A stretch of DNA of 64,000 nucleotides. Origin: Streptomyces finlayi (GTDB taxonomy: Bacteria > Actinomycetota > Actinomycetes > Streptomycetales > Streptomycetaceae). The notes below the pieces were generated by a model. It saw only the letters and a list, made by a program, of their open reading frames with translations. It was not told where the DNA came from and did no database searches. The DNA is taken from contig NZ_CP045702.1 of the NCBI RefSeq assembly GCF_014216315.1, positions 1,674,001-1,738,000 on the forward strand, read 5' to 3'. Below, piece by piece: positions 50,713 through 59,119 of this stretch; the first letter of the stretch is position 1, and every line of letters begins with the position of its first letter. A program made the position numbers and the translations under genes.

Positions 50713-51948
50713 TCAGGAGCGCAGGGCGGGATCGGTGCGCAGGCGGGCGAAGGCGAGGAACAGGCCGAGGGCCTGCAGGGCGGCGCAAGCGGTGATGACG
50801 TGGCCCAGCGCGTCGGGCGGGGTGAGCGCTGTGAGTACGCCGGCGACGGGGAAGGGCAGCAGGAGGATGAGGATGGTGGCGGAGAGGGTGCTACCGAACC
50901 GGTCCGGGGGAATCAGGCGGGAGCGCAGCGTGCGCAGGACCACTGTCATGCCGCCCTCTGCGGCCATCAGGATCGCGACCAGGATCAGGTAGGAGAGGTA
51001 GTCGGGCGCCTGGGCTGCGGCGAGGCAGGCGAGTGAGGCGACGGCGGCGCAGGTGGCGCCGACCGGCCACAGGCCCAGGCGGTCGATCGCGAACCGGCAG
51101 ATGGTGACGCTCAGGAGCGTGGCTGCTGCGGCGGCGGACCAGATGAGGCCGACGGCGGTGGTGGACTGCCCGTAGTGGTTGACGACGATCACGGGGCCGG
51201 CGGCCTGGAGGAAGCCGGTGGCCAAGTTGGAGAGAGTCAGGCCGGTTACCAGCCAGCCGAGGGCCGGCAGGGAGCGGATGGTGCGCCAACCGGTAAGCAG
51301 CCCCGCGCTCGTGTGATCCTTCGGGGCGCGGGCCGGGGCGACCGGTGAGGGTGGTGTGCGCAGCGCGAGCAGCGCGGCGAGCAGGGAGAACACGGTGATC
51401 ACGGCGAGCATCTGGGGAGGCCCGGCGAGCAGCAGGAAGCCCGCTACCGCCGGGCCCGTCAGGGTGGCGGTCTGATCGATGCCGAGCAGGACGGCCTGGA
51501 CACGGTGGGCTCGCCCCCCGGCTCGGCGGCCGGCGGCGGCGCCTGCCGTCTCGGCCGCGATGTACGAGAACTCGGTGAGAACGCCGGTGCTGGCGGCGAG
51601 CACCATCACCGTCGCACTGGCCACCGTGCCGGACGGGTGGAGATAGAGGGTGACCGCACCGGCGGCGAGGACCACTGCGCGGCCGAGGGACGCGAGGAAG
51701 AAGACGACCGACGCGCCTCGCCGGTCAACGATGGCTCCGGCCCAGCCGAAAGCGGCCAGTCTGGGTATCCACTCCAGGGCGAACGCCAGGCCCGTCAGCG
51801 CGGCGGAGCCCGTCGTGGCCAGGACCAGGAGCGGGATGCCGTAGGTGGACATGGCGAACGCGAGGGCATCGACCGTGCGGGGCAGATAGATCCCGCGCAG
51901 CAGTCCTGCGGTGTGAAGGGCGTGCCGGGGGGTGGTGCCACCGCTCAC
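50713..51948 (-). CDS. MFS transporter
   Basis: A 411-aa protein with about twelve hydrophobic helices and an A-like loop motif WAGAIVDRRGASVV after the second helix, the pattern of the drug/metabolite exporter MFS group. It starts at GTG in a GTGA overlap with the winged-helix gene that follows. In this block it may export the ATP-grasp product. Confidence 0.85.
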   Translation of the reverse strand: MSGGTTPRHALHTAGLLRGIYLPRTVDALAFAMSTYGIPLLVLATTGSAALTGLAFALEWIPRLAAFGWAGAIVDRRGASVVFFLASLGRAVVLAAGAVTLYLHPSGTVASATVMVLAASTGVLTEFSYIAAETAGAAAGRRAGGRAHRVQAVLLGIDQTATLTGPAVAGFLLLAGPPQMLAVITVFSLLAALLALRTPPSPVAPARAPKDHTSAGLLTGWRTIRSLPALGWLVTGLTLSNLATGFLQAAGPVIVVNHYGQSTTAVGLIWSAAAAATLLSVTICRFAIDRLGLWPVGATCAAVASLACLAAAQAPDYLSYLILVAILMAAEGGMTVVLRTLRSRLIPPDRFGSTLSATILILLLPFPVAGVLTALTPPDALGHVITACAALQALGLFLAFARLRTDPALRS

Positions 51949-52457
51949 GCGACGTGCTCGGGCTCAGGGAGCAGGGGGACCTGCGGGTTGGCGTTCAGCC
52001 ACTGGGCGAGCAGAGCGCGCGCGAGGCCAAGGTCCGCGTCGGGCTCGGGCGGGCTCTCGCCCGCCCGGCGCTGGGAGCCTTCGGCCGGGTCGGCCCCGAG
52101 CATGGGCGCCAGGAGAGCGAGGGTGTGCTGGAGGCGGGTGGTGAAGTCGCAGATAGGGGTCGGGTAGGCGTGGCGCCGTGCCCACCGGGCCATGGCGTCG
52201 TAGATGTCGGCCAGTTCCGCGCCGGACGTGGTGAGTTCCAGGCCGACCCCGGGTCCGACCCGGACGAGAGCGTGGGCGCGGGCCGCGTCGGTGGCCCGGC
52301 GGAGGCGGTGCGCGGAGAGGTCATGGAGTGTGCCGGCCAGCCTGCGCGGCGGTATCGGCCCGTTGTCGTCGATTTCGCTGATCAGACGGATCAGGGCCGT
52401 CGAGGACAACAGCGTGAAGGCGTTGCGGAGTTCGGCGGGGGTGAAGGAGGCGTTCAT
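51945..52457 (-). CDS. Winged-helix DNA-binding protein
   Basis: A 170-aa protein starting MNASFTPAELRNAFTLLSSTALIRL. The helix set ISEIDDNGPIPPRRLAGTL, then HRLRRATDAARAHALVRVG, with a TSGAEL wing is MarR/ArsR-like. It overlaps both neighbours (MFS stop side 4 bp, HxlR side 4 bp). Confidence 0.75.
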   Translation of the reverse strand: MNASFTPAELRNAFTLLSSTALIRLISEIDDNGPIPPRRLAGTLHDLSAHRLRRATDAARAHALVRVGPGVGLELTTSGAELADIYDAMARWARRHAYPTPICDFTTRLQHTLALLAPMLGADPAEGSQRRAGESPPEPDADLGLARALLAQWLNANPQVPLLPEPEHVA

Positions 52458-53305
52458 CGGCGCGGGCCTCCCGCCGGGAGTGCTGCCTTCGGGCGGGCCG
52501 CCGCGGTGTGCGAGAACAGATCCGGGTTCTGCCATGTCAGGCGGGGGTTCTGCCCAGTCCGGACAGGCGGCGGCGACGGGGCGGGAGCCGGGAGCCTCGA
52601 TTGGTTGCTGACCCACGTCCGCGGACCGGCCGTTGCCTTCGGGCTTCCCCAGACGGGGTGTTGGGCGGCCCCTGCCAGGGGTCGCCCGGCCGACCACGCG
52701 GACAGAGCCCCGAAGAGGGGACCCAGACCGTGGCCTGCGACCGACAGGCGGTAGGGCTGCCCCATGCCGTCGGTGTCGACCAGGCCGTCAGCGACGAGCT
52801 GGCGCAGCGGCGGGTACACGTTGGTCCAGTCGCTGCTGGGCATGACGATGTTGGCCAGTGCCCGGCCGCTGACCTGCTCGCGGGATTTCAGCACCCACAG
52901 GAGGGCGGCGGCGTGCCGCCGGGTGAGCAGGGTGAGGCTGTCCTCGATCTGCTCGATCGCGGGCAGCGGGTGATCCGCCTTCTCCAGGTGCGCCTCGGCC
53001 CAGGTGACGATCATCGGCAGTACCGGCAGGAGGGCTGCGCCGCGCTCTGTGTGGCCGTAGGTGACGTGCCGAGAGCTGTGTTCGGTGCGCTGCACGAGGC
53101 CGGCGTCGCAGAGCGACTTGATCTTGGGGTGGAGCTGGCCGCTCTGCAGCCAGGAGACTTTGACCGCGATCTCGCTGTAGCGCTGTGGGGGGCCGGAGAG
53201 GGCCAGCAGGATCCGCACGTTCCAGCGCGGGGTGATCATGGCGAGTGCCTCGGTGACCCGGGCGATGTCAGCGTCGGTGTCGGGGGGCAGACCGGTGATG
53301 GCCAA
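52454..53305 (-). CDS. HxlR-type regulator with two winged helices
   Basis: A 283-aa protein from TTG with CAGGAGTTCCTCCC before it. Residues ~15-100 are an HxlR domain (ALAMITPRWNVRILLAL, then YSEIAVKVSWLQSGQLHPKI, CDAGLVQR). A second winged helix follows (HAAALLWVLKSREQVSGRAL, YPPLRQLVADGLVD). The last ~70 residues are disordered. Tandem HTH proteins of this kind usually control adjacent operons. Confidence 0.8.
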   Translation of the reverse strand: MAITGLPPDTDADIARVTEALAMITPRWNVRILLALSGPPQRYSEIAVKVSWLQSGQLHPKIKSLCDAGLVQRTEHSSRHVTYGHTERGAALLPVLPMIVTWAEAHLEKADHPLPAIEQIEDSLTLLTRRHAAALLWVLKSREQVSGRALANIVMPSSDWTNVYPPLRQLVADGLVDTDGMGQPYRLSVAGHGLGPLFGALSAWSAGRPLAGAAQHPVWGSPKATAGPRTWVSNQSRLPAPAPSPPPVRTGQNPRLTWQNPDLFSHTAAARPKAALPAGGPRR

Positions 53306-53348
53306 GGGAGGAACTCCTGGATGCGTGTAAGGGGGTTACCCGCGGGGC

Positions 53349-53801
53349 TCAGCGGCTCCGTGCAGTGCTCACGGCCGGAGCGGGTGGGGCGGGAACGGCT
53401 GGCGCGGGTACCGGGGGCGGAGCTGGCGCGGTGACGCGGGCCAGGCTCTGGAGAACGGCGGAGGCCGATTGGGCCTGGATGTCCCGGACAGCGACGGCTT
53501 CGGCGATCCGGCGGGTGCCGTCGAGAAGGTGGGAGACCTCGTGGCGTCCGATCTGCCGCTCGGGGTGGACGAGTTGGGCGAGGCGGTCGCGGTGGAAGTC
53601 GATGCTGCGCTCGGCGAGGGCGAGGCCGTCGTGCATGCCGAGCAGGGCGGAGAGCATGCCGGGCGGCTGGTCCTGGGCGTGGGCTGCGAGGTCGTCGAGC
53701 GGTGAGCCGTACAGGTCCGCGATCCGTCCGGCTATCTCTGTGGACGTGAGGTGGGGCAAGCGGGGGCTTTCACGGTCGGCGGGACCGGGCCGCCCCGGCA
53801 C
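53349..53801 (-). CDS. Hypothetical protein with a Pro/Ala-rich tail
   Basis: A 150-aa protein. The N-terminal ~110 residues are helical (HLTSTEIAGRIADLYG, LSALLGMHDGLALAERSIDFHRDRL), and the tail is PAPPPVPAPAVPAPP. It overlaps the next upstream gene by about 30 bp. Function unknown. Confidence 0.55.
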   Translation of the reverse strand: MPGRPGPADRESPRLPHLTSTEIAGRIADLYGSPLDDLAAHAQDQPPGMLSALLGMHDGLALAERSIDFHRDRLAQLVHPERQIGRHEVSHLLDGTRRIAEAVAVRDIQAQSASAVLQSLARVTAPAPPPVPAPAVPAPPAPAVSTARSR

Positions 53802-54219
53802 GCTGCGGTGCCGGGGCGGCGACGGACGGCGGCGGGGTGGTGGCGACCGTCGCCTGCGTCAGGCGGACGGGGCGGGGCTGCTGGTCGGGCGGTGGCATCG
53901 TCCGCAACAGCTCGCCGAGCGCGGCGCGGTAGCCGTCGCGGGCATCGAGCGAAGCCTCCAGCCACTGCGAGTCCATCCGCAGGTCGTCCGCTGACAGCTC
54001 GTTCATGTCGCGCCCTGGCGCCATGGCTTCGTGCACGCGGTCACGGACACGGGCGACCTGTTCCTCGGCCAGGACGAGGAACGACCGCAGCTCCAGCACA
54101 CGGGTCAGCGCGGGCGTCGCACTGGGGCCGACCGCCGTCGCGTACAGCTCGGCGACCGGGGCTGCGAAGGACCCTTCGATCTGGTCGTCAAGGGTGCTGG
54201 ATTTGAAGCGGACGCTCAC
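53770..54219 (-). CDS. Hypothetical protein
   Basis: A 149-aa helical protein starting MSVRFKSSTLDDQIEGSFAAPVAELY. It contains a long helix (LRSFLVLAEEQVARVRDRVHEAMAPG) and a Pro/Ala-rich end. It overlaps the previous gene by 4 bp (start at 54219). It looks related in style to the neighbours at 53349 and 54216. Function unknown. Confidence 0.55.
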   Translation of the reverse strand: MSVRFKSSTLDDQIEGSFAAPVAELYATAVGPSATPALTRVLELRSFLVLAEEQVARVRDRVHEAMAPGRDMNELSADDLRMDSQWLEASLDARDGYRAALGELLRTMPPPDQQPRPVRLTQATVATTPPPSVAAPAPQRAGAARSRRP

Positions 54220-54704
54220 AGCGCGCCCCTCCCCGCCCGCAGGACGGGCGCGGGTGCAGGTGCGACCGCCGGACGCTGCGGAGGGCTGGTCTGCACCGCC
54301 GGGCCCTTGCGAGTCCCGCGGCTGAGACGGGCGAGGCGTTCAGCGGCGAGGCCCTGCTTCCCCGGAGCGGCCGGGTCGAGAAGCCACCGCACGACCATGG
54401 CCCGGCCGTCGCGCGCGGTGACGGCTGCGTTGACGCGGTGGGCGAGGCCCATCGTGGGGTCGTCGACCTCGCTGGGCTGCGACTGCAGCGCCCCGAGCAG
54501 GTCGTTCTCCGCGCGGTCGAGAGCGGTCTGCGAACCGACGAGAAGCCCGTGCCATTTGACGACATCGGTGGCGTCGGGATGAGCGGTCGGCGCGACGGCG
54601 ACGGCGGCCTTCAGCTGATCCATGCCCATCTCGAAGTGCGCTTCGATCTGCTCGGTGAGCACGCCCACGACATCCTCAAAGCCGTCGTATATGTCATCGG
54701 GCAA
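54216..54704 (-). CDS. Hypothetical protein
   Basis: A 162-aa helical protein from TTG with AAAGGAGTTCCCCC before it. EDVVGVLTEQIEAHFEMGMDQLKAAVAV and HGLLVGSQTALDRAENDLLGAL are its main helices, and the end is proline-rich. Third of three similar-looking genes. Function unknown. Confidence 0.55.
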   Translation of the reverse strand: MPDDIYDGFEDVVGVLTEQIEAHFEMGMDQLKAAVAVAPTAHPDATDVVKWHGLLVGSQTALDRAENDLLGALQSQPSEVDDPTMGLAHRVNAAVTARDGRAMVVRWLLDPAAPGKQGLAAERLARLSRGTRKGPAVQTSPPQRPAVAPAPAPVLRAGRGAL

Positions 54705-54809
54705 GGGGGAACTCCTTTCCGGGTGGCGCAGACACCTGAGAGTTCAGGGGAATCGCCGGGCGATCAGTCAACTCAGCTGGGCAATCAGCGGGTTGCGTTG
54801 CTCCAGCTG

Positions 54810-55154
54810 TCAGTCGAGGCACATTCGGACGTCGCGGAAGACGTAAGTGCCGGAGACCCAGCCCTTTACGCCGGTGGTCTTGTCCGTGATGTAGAGCCAG
54901 TTCCCGCTCTTCTTGGCGACGCTGAAACGGTGGCTCTTGTAGAGCACCCCGACCGCCGTGGACTTCGTGGTGGCCTTGGACCGGATGGTCACGGCCTTGG
55001 CGTGGACCTCGTACGGGAGCGGCGGGAGGGACGAACAGCTGCTCGCACGGACGGCGGAGGCGACGGGGGCCGCGCTGGCGGTGGTGGCGGAGAGCATCGG
55101 CAGAGCGAGTGCTCCGAGTATCGCGGCGGATATGGCAATTCGGGTTGAGCGCAT
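54810..55154 (-). CDS. Secreted SH3-like domain protein
   Basis: A 114-aa protein with a signal peptide (MRSTRIAISAAILGALALPMLSATTASAA). The mature part reads VTIRSKATTKSTAVGVLYKSHRFSV and NWLYITDKTTGVKGWVSGTYV, a typical bacterial SH3 (SH3b) fold. These bind cell wall peptides. Two cysteines (SSCSS and RMCLD) may form a disulfide. Has its own promoter region to the right. Confidence 0.82.
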   Translation of the reverse strand: MRSTRIAISAAILGALALPMLSATTASAAPVASAVRASSCSSLPPLPYEVHAKAVTIRSKATTKSTAVGVLYKSHRFSVAKKSGNWLYITDKTTGVKGWVSGTYVFRDVRMCLD

Positions 55155-55301
55155 GCGGAAGGAACCTCCGTGCAGGCATAGGGATGGTGTGGAAAGGCGC
55201 CGCGTGTTGTTCCGGCGGCTGGATTAAGAGTCCGGAGATTCGCCGGTTTGGCTAACCGGCGATCGTCGGCTATGTTGCGGCGCGCCTGTCGGCTTTGCGG
55301 C

Positions 55302-56021
55302 TCAGTGCGAGCGGCCGGGAGGGCGCGGAGCGGGAGACTTCGGCAGGGCAGCGGGACGGGTGGATGACACTCCTGGGCGGACCGGTGGCAGGGGCCCGGC
55401 CGTGCCGCTGATCCGCTCCTGACACCACTGGACGGCCTCTTCGGCGGAGGCGAAACCGCCCTCGCGCAGGGTGTGCGTCCACGCCTCGGAGTCGACTTCT
55501 TCGATCACGACGCGGAACGGGGAAGAAGCCCGCCCATCCAGGGCGCGCAGGGCCGCGACGGTGACCATGTCGTCCGGGCTGTCGTTGGTGTAGGAGTACC
55601 CGCACGCGAAGTGGTCTCCGTCCCCCATGAGCCGGCGCTCCAGGGCCCGTGTGGCCTCGTCGGCTGGCGGGGGGCCCAGGTCGGGGTTGAGGTCGATGGC
55701 GTCGGGCGGGCAGCCGCGGTTGATGAGCAGGGACTGCGCCATCGACGGCAGGGGCAGCGGAACGTATTCGAAGTGGAAAGTCCGGGCAACCAAGTCTCGT
55801 TGGAGGTGGAGGGCGGCGATCTGTGGCTCTCCGGGAATCCCCCAGGTGACCGAGCTGTCGTGCAGGACGTAGAAGCTGTTCCCCCCGGAAGGACTGTGGT
55901 GCTCAGCCAGCGGGAGGAGCATGTCCTGGTTGAGGGAGACCGCGTGCAGGAATGCTTCCTCCACCTGTGGGTCTGTGGGCTCGAAGTCATCGAGTCGGAG
56001 GTCGAGTTCGGGTAGGGGCAT
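55302..56021 (-). CDS. Hypothetical protein
   Basis: A 239-aa protein starting MPLPELDLRLDDFEPTDPQVEEAFLHAV with a GAGGAG site. It is acidic at the N-terminus and has a SLLINRGCPPDAIDLNPD segment and a disordered C-terminus. No motif recognised. Confidence 0.6.
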   Translation of the reverse strand: MPLPELDLRLDDFEPTDPQVEEAFLHAVSLNQDMLLPLAEHHSPSGGNSFYVLHDSSVTWGIPGEPQIAALHLQRDLVARTFHFEYVPLPLPSMAQSLLINRGCPPDAIDLNPDLGPPPADEATRALERRLMGDGDHFACGYSYTNDSPDDMVTVAALRALDGRASSPFRVVIEEVDSEAWTHTLREGGFASAEEAVQWCQERISGTAGPLPPVRPGVSSTRPAALPKSPAPRPPGRSH

Positions 56022-56045
56022 AGATCTCCTCGTGGTCACCCGGGT

Positions 56046-56747
56046 TCAGCGGTGGGGTCGAGTGGGGGCAGCGGGCCAGGTGCGGGGCCTTGGCGGTGCC
56101 GGTGCCGCGAAGGGCTGGCGCCTGCGGCTGCCGGCCAGGGCGGTGCGGCCCGCGTCGGTCAAGGCGACGGGCTGCCCGGCTGTCACGGAGTGGTCGGGAT
56201 CCCGGGAGACCAGGCCGGCGGCTTCGAGCCGCTCCAGGTGGGTGTACGCGACCCTGGTGCCGGAGGCGGTGGGGACGGACATGCGCCCAGTGATCAGGTG
56301 CGTGTGCACCTTGGCGCCGCCCGCGATCGACAGCAGCGCCGCCTGGTCGGCGGCCGACAGTCGCTCCGGGCCCTTCGGCTGCGATTGCTGGGCCGTGACC
56401 TGGATCGGCTCCAACGCGGCCAGCACCTGCCGTGCGGCCAAGTCGCGCACGTCGGCAGCCTCCTCCAGCTGGTCCACGGTGCGGTCGATGCGCTCGAACA
56501 GTGCGCCGTCGACGGGAAAGTCGCCGCTGGCCAGGCGGTGAAGGAGGGTGCGGTGGAAGATCACCCCTGTCTCGGCCTTGGCCAGCTCCCGGTGCCGGTC
56601 GACCAGGTCGGCGTGCGGCTCGTCGAGGATGCCGCGGTCGCGGTAGGCCCAGAGGGTGTCGACGTCCTGGCCGGTGACGACTTCGATGCGGTGGTCGAGT
56701 TGCGTTACGGAGCGCCGGGCTGCTGCCGGCAGGGGGTCTGGGGGCAT
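56046..56747 (-). CDS. Winged-helix-like regulator
   Basis: A 233-aa protein. The C-terminal part has a MarR/PadR-type pattern: SVPTASGTRVAYTHLERLEAAGLVSRD, then VTAGQPVALTDAGRTAL. The N-terminal part is helical with FERIDRTVDQLEEAADVRDLAARQ. It lies 20 bp before the RelE-like gene in the opposite sense of transcription order, i.e. directly downstream of it. Confidence 0.65.
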   Translation of the reverse strand: MPPDPLPAAARRSVTQLDHRIEVVTGQDVDTLWAYRDRGILDEPHADLVDRHRELAKAETGVIFHRTLLHRLASGDFPVDGALFERIDRTVDQLEEAADVRDLAARQVLAALEPIQVTAQQSQPKGPERLSAADQAALLSIAGGAKVHTHLITGRMSVPTASGTRVAYTHLERLEAAGLVSRDPDHSVTAGQPVALTDAGRTALAGSRRRQPFAAPAPPRPRTWPAAPTRPHR

Positions 56748-56766
56748 AGGCGGGGGCTCCGTACGA

Positions 56767-57252
56767 TCAGCGGGTGTGACCGGGCGAGGGGTGGTGCGCG
56801 GGGCGGGGAAGGCCCGGCATCGCGGAGGGCGGCGGGCTGGGCCTCGGCGCGGCGCTGCGGGGGGTGAGCTGCGGGGGGCGGGAGCGTGCCGCGTGGGTGC
56901 GGGCGCTCAGCGGCCGGCGGGCCATGCCCAGGCGGCGGCCGACCTCGTCGTAGATGTCGTTGCCGGCACGGGGCCGGACCGCGACGACGTGGATCTCTCG
57001 CCGTTGCGGGGAGCCCTCGGGGGCCGAGCGGAGTCCGTAGACAACGCGCCAGTCCTTCCGGGAGTCCACGACGATCTTGCGGTAGCCCTCCAGGTCGCCC
57101 GTGAGCCGAGGCCCGAAGCGCTCCGCGTTCACGACTTCCTGCAGATAGGAGAGTGTGAGATCGCGGATGTCGCCGGGTGCCTGGAGGAGGTCGGTCAGGG
57201 CTCGGGGGTCGAAGCTCAGGCCGAAGGCCGGCTGCTGATGCCCGCCGGTCAT
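56767..57252 (-). CDS. RelE/ParE-like toxin-fold protein
   Basis: A 161-aa protein. Its first ~110 residues follow the RelE/ParE pattern: FDPRALTDLLQAPGDIRDLTLSYLQEV, then GPRLTGDLEGYRKIVVDSRKDWRVVYGLR and IHVVAVRPRAG, with the basic residues that contact RNA. A disordered Pro/Arg tail of ~50 residues follows, longer than usual. It overlaps the DUF4913-like gene by 4 bp. No classical antitoxin gene is adjacent; the upstream partner is DUF4913-like. Confidence 0.7.
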   Translation of the reverse strand: MTGGHQQPAFGLSFDPRALTDLLQAPGDIRDLTLSYLQEVVNAERFGPRLTGDLEGYRKIVVDSRKDWRVVYGLRSAPEGSPQRREIHVVAVRPRAGNDIYDEVGRRLGMARRPLSARTHAARSRPPQLTPRSAAPRPSPPPSAMPGLPRPAHHPSPGHTR

Positions 57253-57908
57253 GACGTCGGCTCGTCCGGCTCCGCGGGCTCGGCAGGCGCCGACGCGTCG
57301 GCTGTCGCCTTCTCGGTGCGCGCCGACGGCGGCGGGCCGGGAAGGAGCCGGTGGGCGGCACGGTCCGGGGAGGTCATGCAGGCCGACAGCGGCCCGCCCG
57401 GTGAACGGATCGCGGCGACGGCGTGGGTGAGGAAGTCGCGGTGCCACACGAACAGCCCTGACAGGCCGGCCTCCGGGTCTTTGTGCTGCTGGTAAGCCAG
57501 CCACAGGGCATGCAGCCAGGCCACGACGTCGTCGTGCTCCTGCCACTGCAGGCACCAGGGTGCCGCGGTGGTGACCTCCGCCCCGTAGACCGGCAGGAGG
57601 AAGTCGTCGACCCAGTCGGACAAAGCGTCAAGCTCGTCCTCGCGTTCCTCGCCGTCCAGCTCCATGATCGGGCGGGGCTCCGGTGGCGCGGCCGAGGGCG
57701 GTCCGCCGAAGCCCGGCATCCCGAACGCCGCGAACGGCGACGGGCTGCCGGGGTCCGGCGCCGACGCCAGACGGTCGAGCTGCTGCTCGTGCTGGGCCTG
57801 CCGGTCCATCAGCCGCCGGACCGTGGCCTCTACCCCTTCCGAGTCGGGATCCAGAACTCGGACTGGCTCCAGCTCCCCCTCGGGCGAGGGCTCTACGGGT
57901 TCAGGCAT
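57249..57908 (-). CDS. DUF4913-like protein
   Basis: A 219-aa protein. The central region LSDWVDDFLLPVYGAEVT, then WCLQWQEHDDVVAWLHALWLAYQQ, and FVWHRDFLTHAVAAIRSPGGPLSAC matches the DUF4913 family, common on actinobacterial conjugative elements. The flanking parts are Pro/Glu-rich. It is the first gene of the long leftward series from 57908. Confidence 0.8.
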   Translation of the reverse strand: MPEPVEPSPEGELEPVRVLDPDSEGVEATVRRLMDRQAQHEQQLDRLASAPDPGSPSPFAAFGMPGFGGPPSAAPPEPRPIMELDGEEREDELDALSDWVDDFLLPVYGAEVTTAAPWCLQWQEHDDVVAWLHALWLAYQQHKDPEAGLSGLFVWHRDFLTHAVAAIRSPGGPLSACMTSPDRAAHRLLPGPPPSARTEKATADASAPAEPAEPDEPTS

Positions 57909-58060
57909 GAGGAGAATGGCCTCCTAGAAGGCATGGAAATGGGGATGCAGAAGTCACGACGAGTGGATCGCTCGTCGAGCCGCAATAAATGAGTGGCGGG
58001 CCGTCGCTCTGAGCCAGAGAGCGATGACCAAATCCGCAGTCGAGAGGTGCGGTTGTAGCG

Positions 58061-58846
58061 TCAGGTGGTGAGCACCATGTCGTCCCGGGTGAGGGTTTCG
58101 CGGATCGTCTCGGTGAGCCGGTCGGCCGCGATCGACGCGTAGTGCTCGGTCTTCTCCACCCCGATAAAGTCGCGGCCTTCCAGCAGGGCGGCGACGCCTG
58201 TGGATCCGGAGCCGGCGCAGAAGTCCAGCACCGTGCCACCCGGCGGGGCGATCTGCACCAGCTGCTGCATCACGGAGACAGGCTTCTGGGTGATGTGCTG
58301 GCGCTTGGACCCCGACGGCTGCGAGGCGCTGTAGAGACCGGGCAGATAGACCGGATTCTTAGCGGCGTCGATCTTGCCCTTGGCACCCCAGACGATGTAC
58401 TCGCAGTCCTGGCGGAACTTGCCCTTCTGCGGCCTGGCCTGCGGCTTGTGCCAGGTCAGGACGCCCAGCCACAGCCACCCGGCAGCCTGGAAGGCATCTG
58501 TCGTAGCGGGGAGTTGGCGCCAGTCGGTGAACAGCAGCGCTGTGCCGCCGGTCTTCGTCATGCGGTGCGCTTCGGTCATGATCTGGGTCAGCCAGAGCGT
58601 GTACGAGCGCTGGTCCATGTTCTCGCCGGTGAAGTCGGGCAGGGAGTGCTGTGCATCGGCGGAGGTGTACTTCTGCTTCGCGGAGCGGCTCGTGCGCTCC
58701 TTCGCAGTCCGACCGCCGGAGTTGTACGGCGGGTCGGTGATGACGGAGTCGACGCAGTTGTCCGGCAGGCCGGCAAGGACGCTGAGAGCGTCGCCCTGGT
58801 GCAGGGAAAAAGGCAAAGAGGAACCCCAGTTCAGGTGTGGAAACAC
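58061..58846 (-). CDS. DNA methyltransferase (N4/N6 type)
   Basis: A 261-aa protein with the catalytic motif DPPYNSG (motif IV) near residue 45 and, towards the C-terminus, VLDFCAGSGSTGVAALLEGRDFIGVE (SAM-binding motif I). The order motif IV then I makes it a beta-class N4-cytosine or N6-adenine methyltransferase. The start is uncertain: I used the GTG at 58846, although the frame extends upstream. No restriction gene is adjacent, so it is probably an orphan enzyme protecting the element. Confidence 0.85.
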   Translation of the reverse strand: MFPHLNWGSSLPFSLHQGDALSVLAGLPDNCVDSVITDPPYNSGGRTAKERTSRSAKQKYTSADAQHSLPDFTGENMDQRSYTLWLTQIMTEAHRMTKTGGTALLFTDWRQLPATTDAFQAAGWLWLGVLTWHKPQARPQKGKFRQDCEYIVWGAKGKIDAAKNPVYLPGLYSASQPSGSKRQHITQKPVSVMQQLVQIAPPGGTVLDFCAGSGSTGVAALLEGRDFIGVEKTEHYASIAADRLTETIRETLTRDDMVLTT

Positions 58847-59109
58847 GGAAGGGAAAGCCCGTCTCGCAGGCGAGTCCCCGCAGGCCGGAATGGGGCATAG
58901 AGATGCCCGGGCCACAGATCGGGGAGAGCGAGGGGGAGTCCAAAAACTGTAGAGGTGAAATCGCCGACGACCAAGAAGTGTGGGCGGAGGGTGCGGTTTC
59001 CGATCCCTCGCGCCTACTTTTTGGTCAACCGCCAATTCGGGCCTACTGTTTTTGAACCGCCCGGCGCACACCGCCGCTGGCTACTCCCCCACCACGCCTC
59101 TCGGAGGTT

Positions 59110-59119
59110 CACCCTGCCC
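59110..59119. repeat. 10-bp target-site duplication of the IS4 element, left copy
   Basis: CACCCTGCCC directly before the element; the same 10 bp follow it at 60532-60541. Confidence 0.85.
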
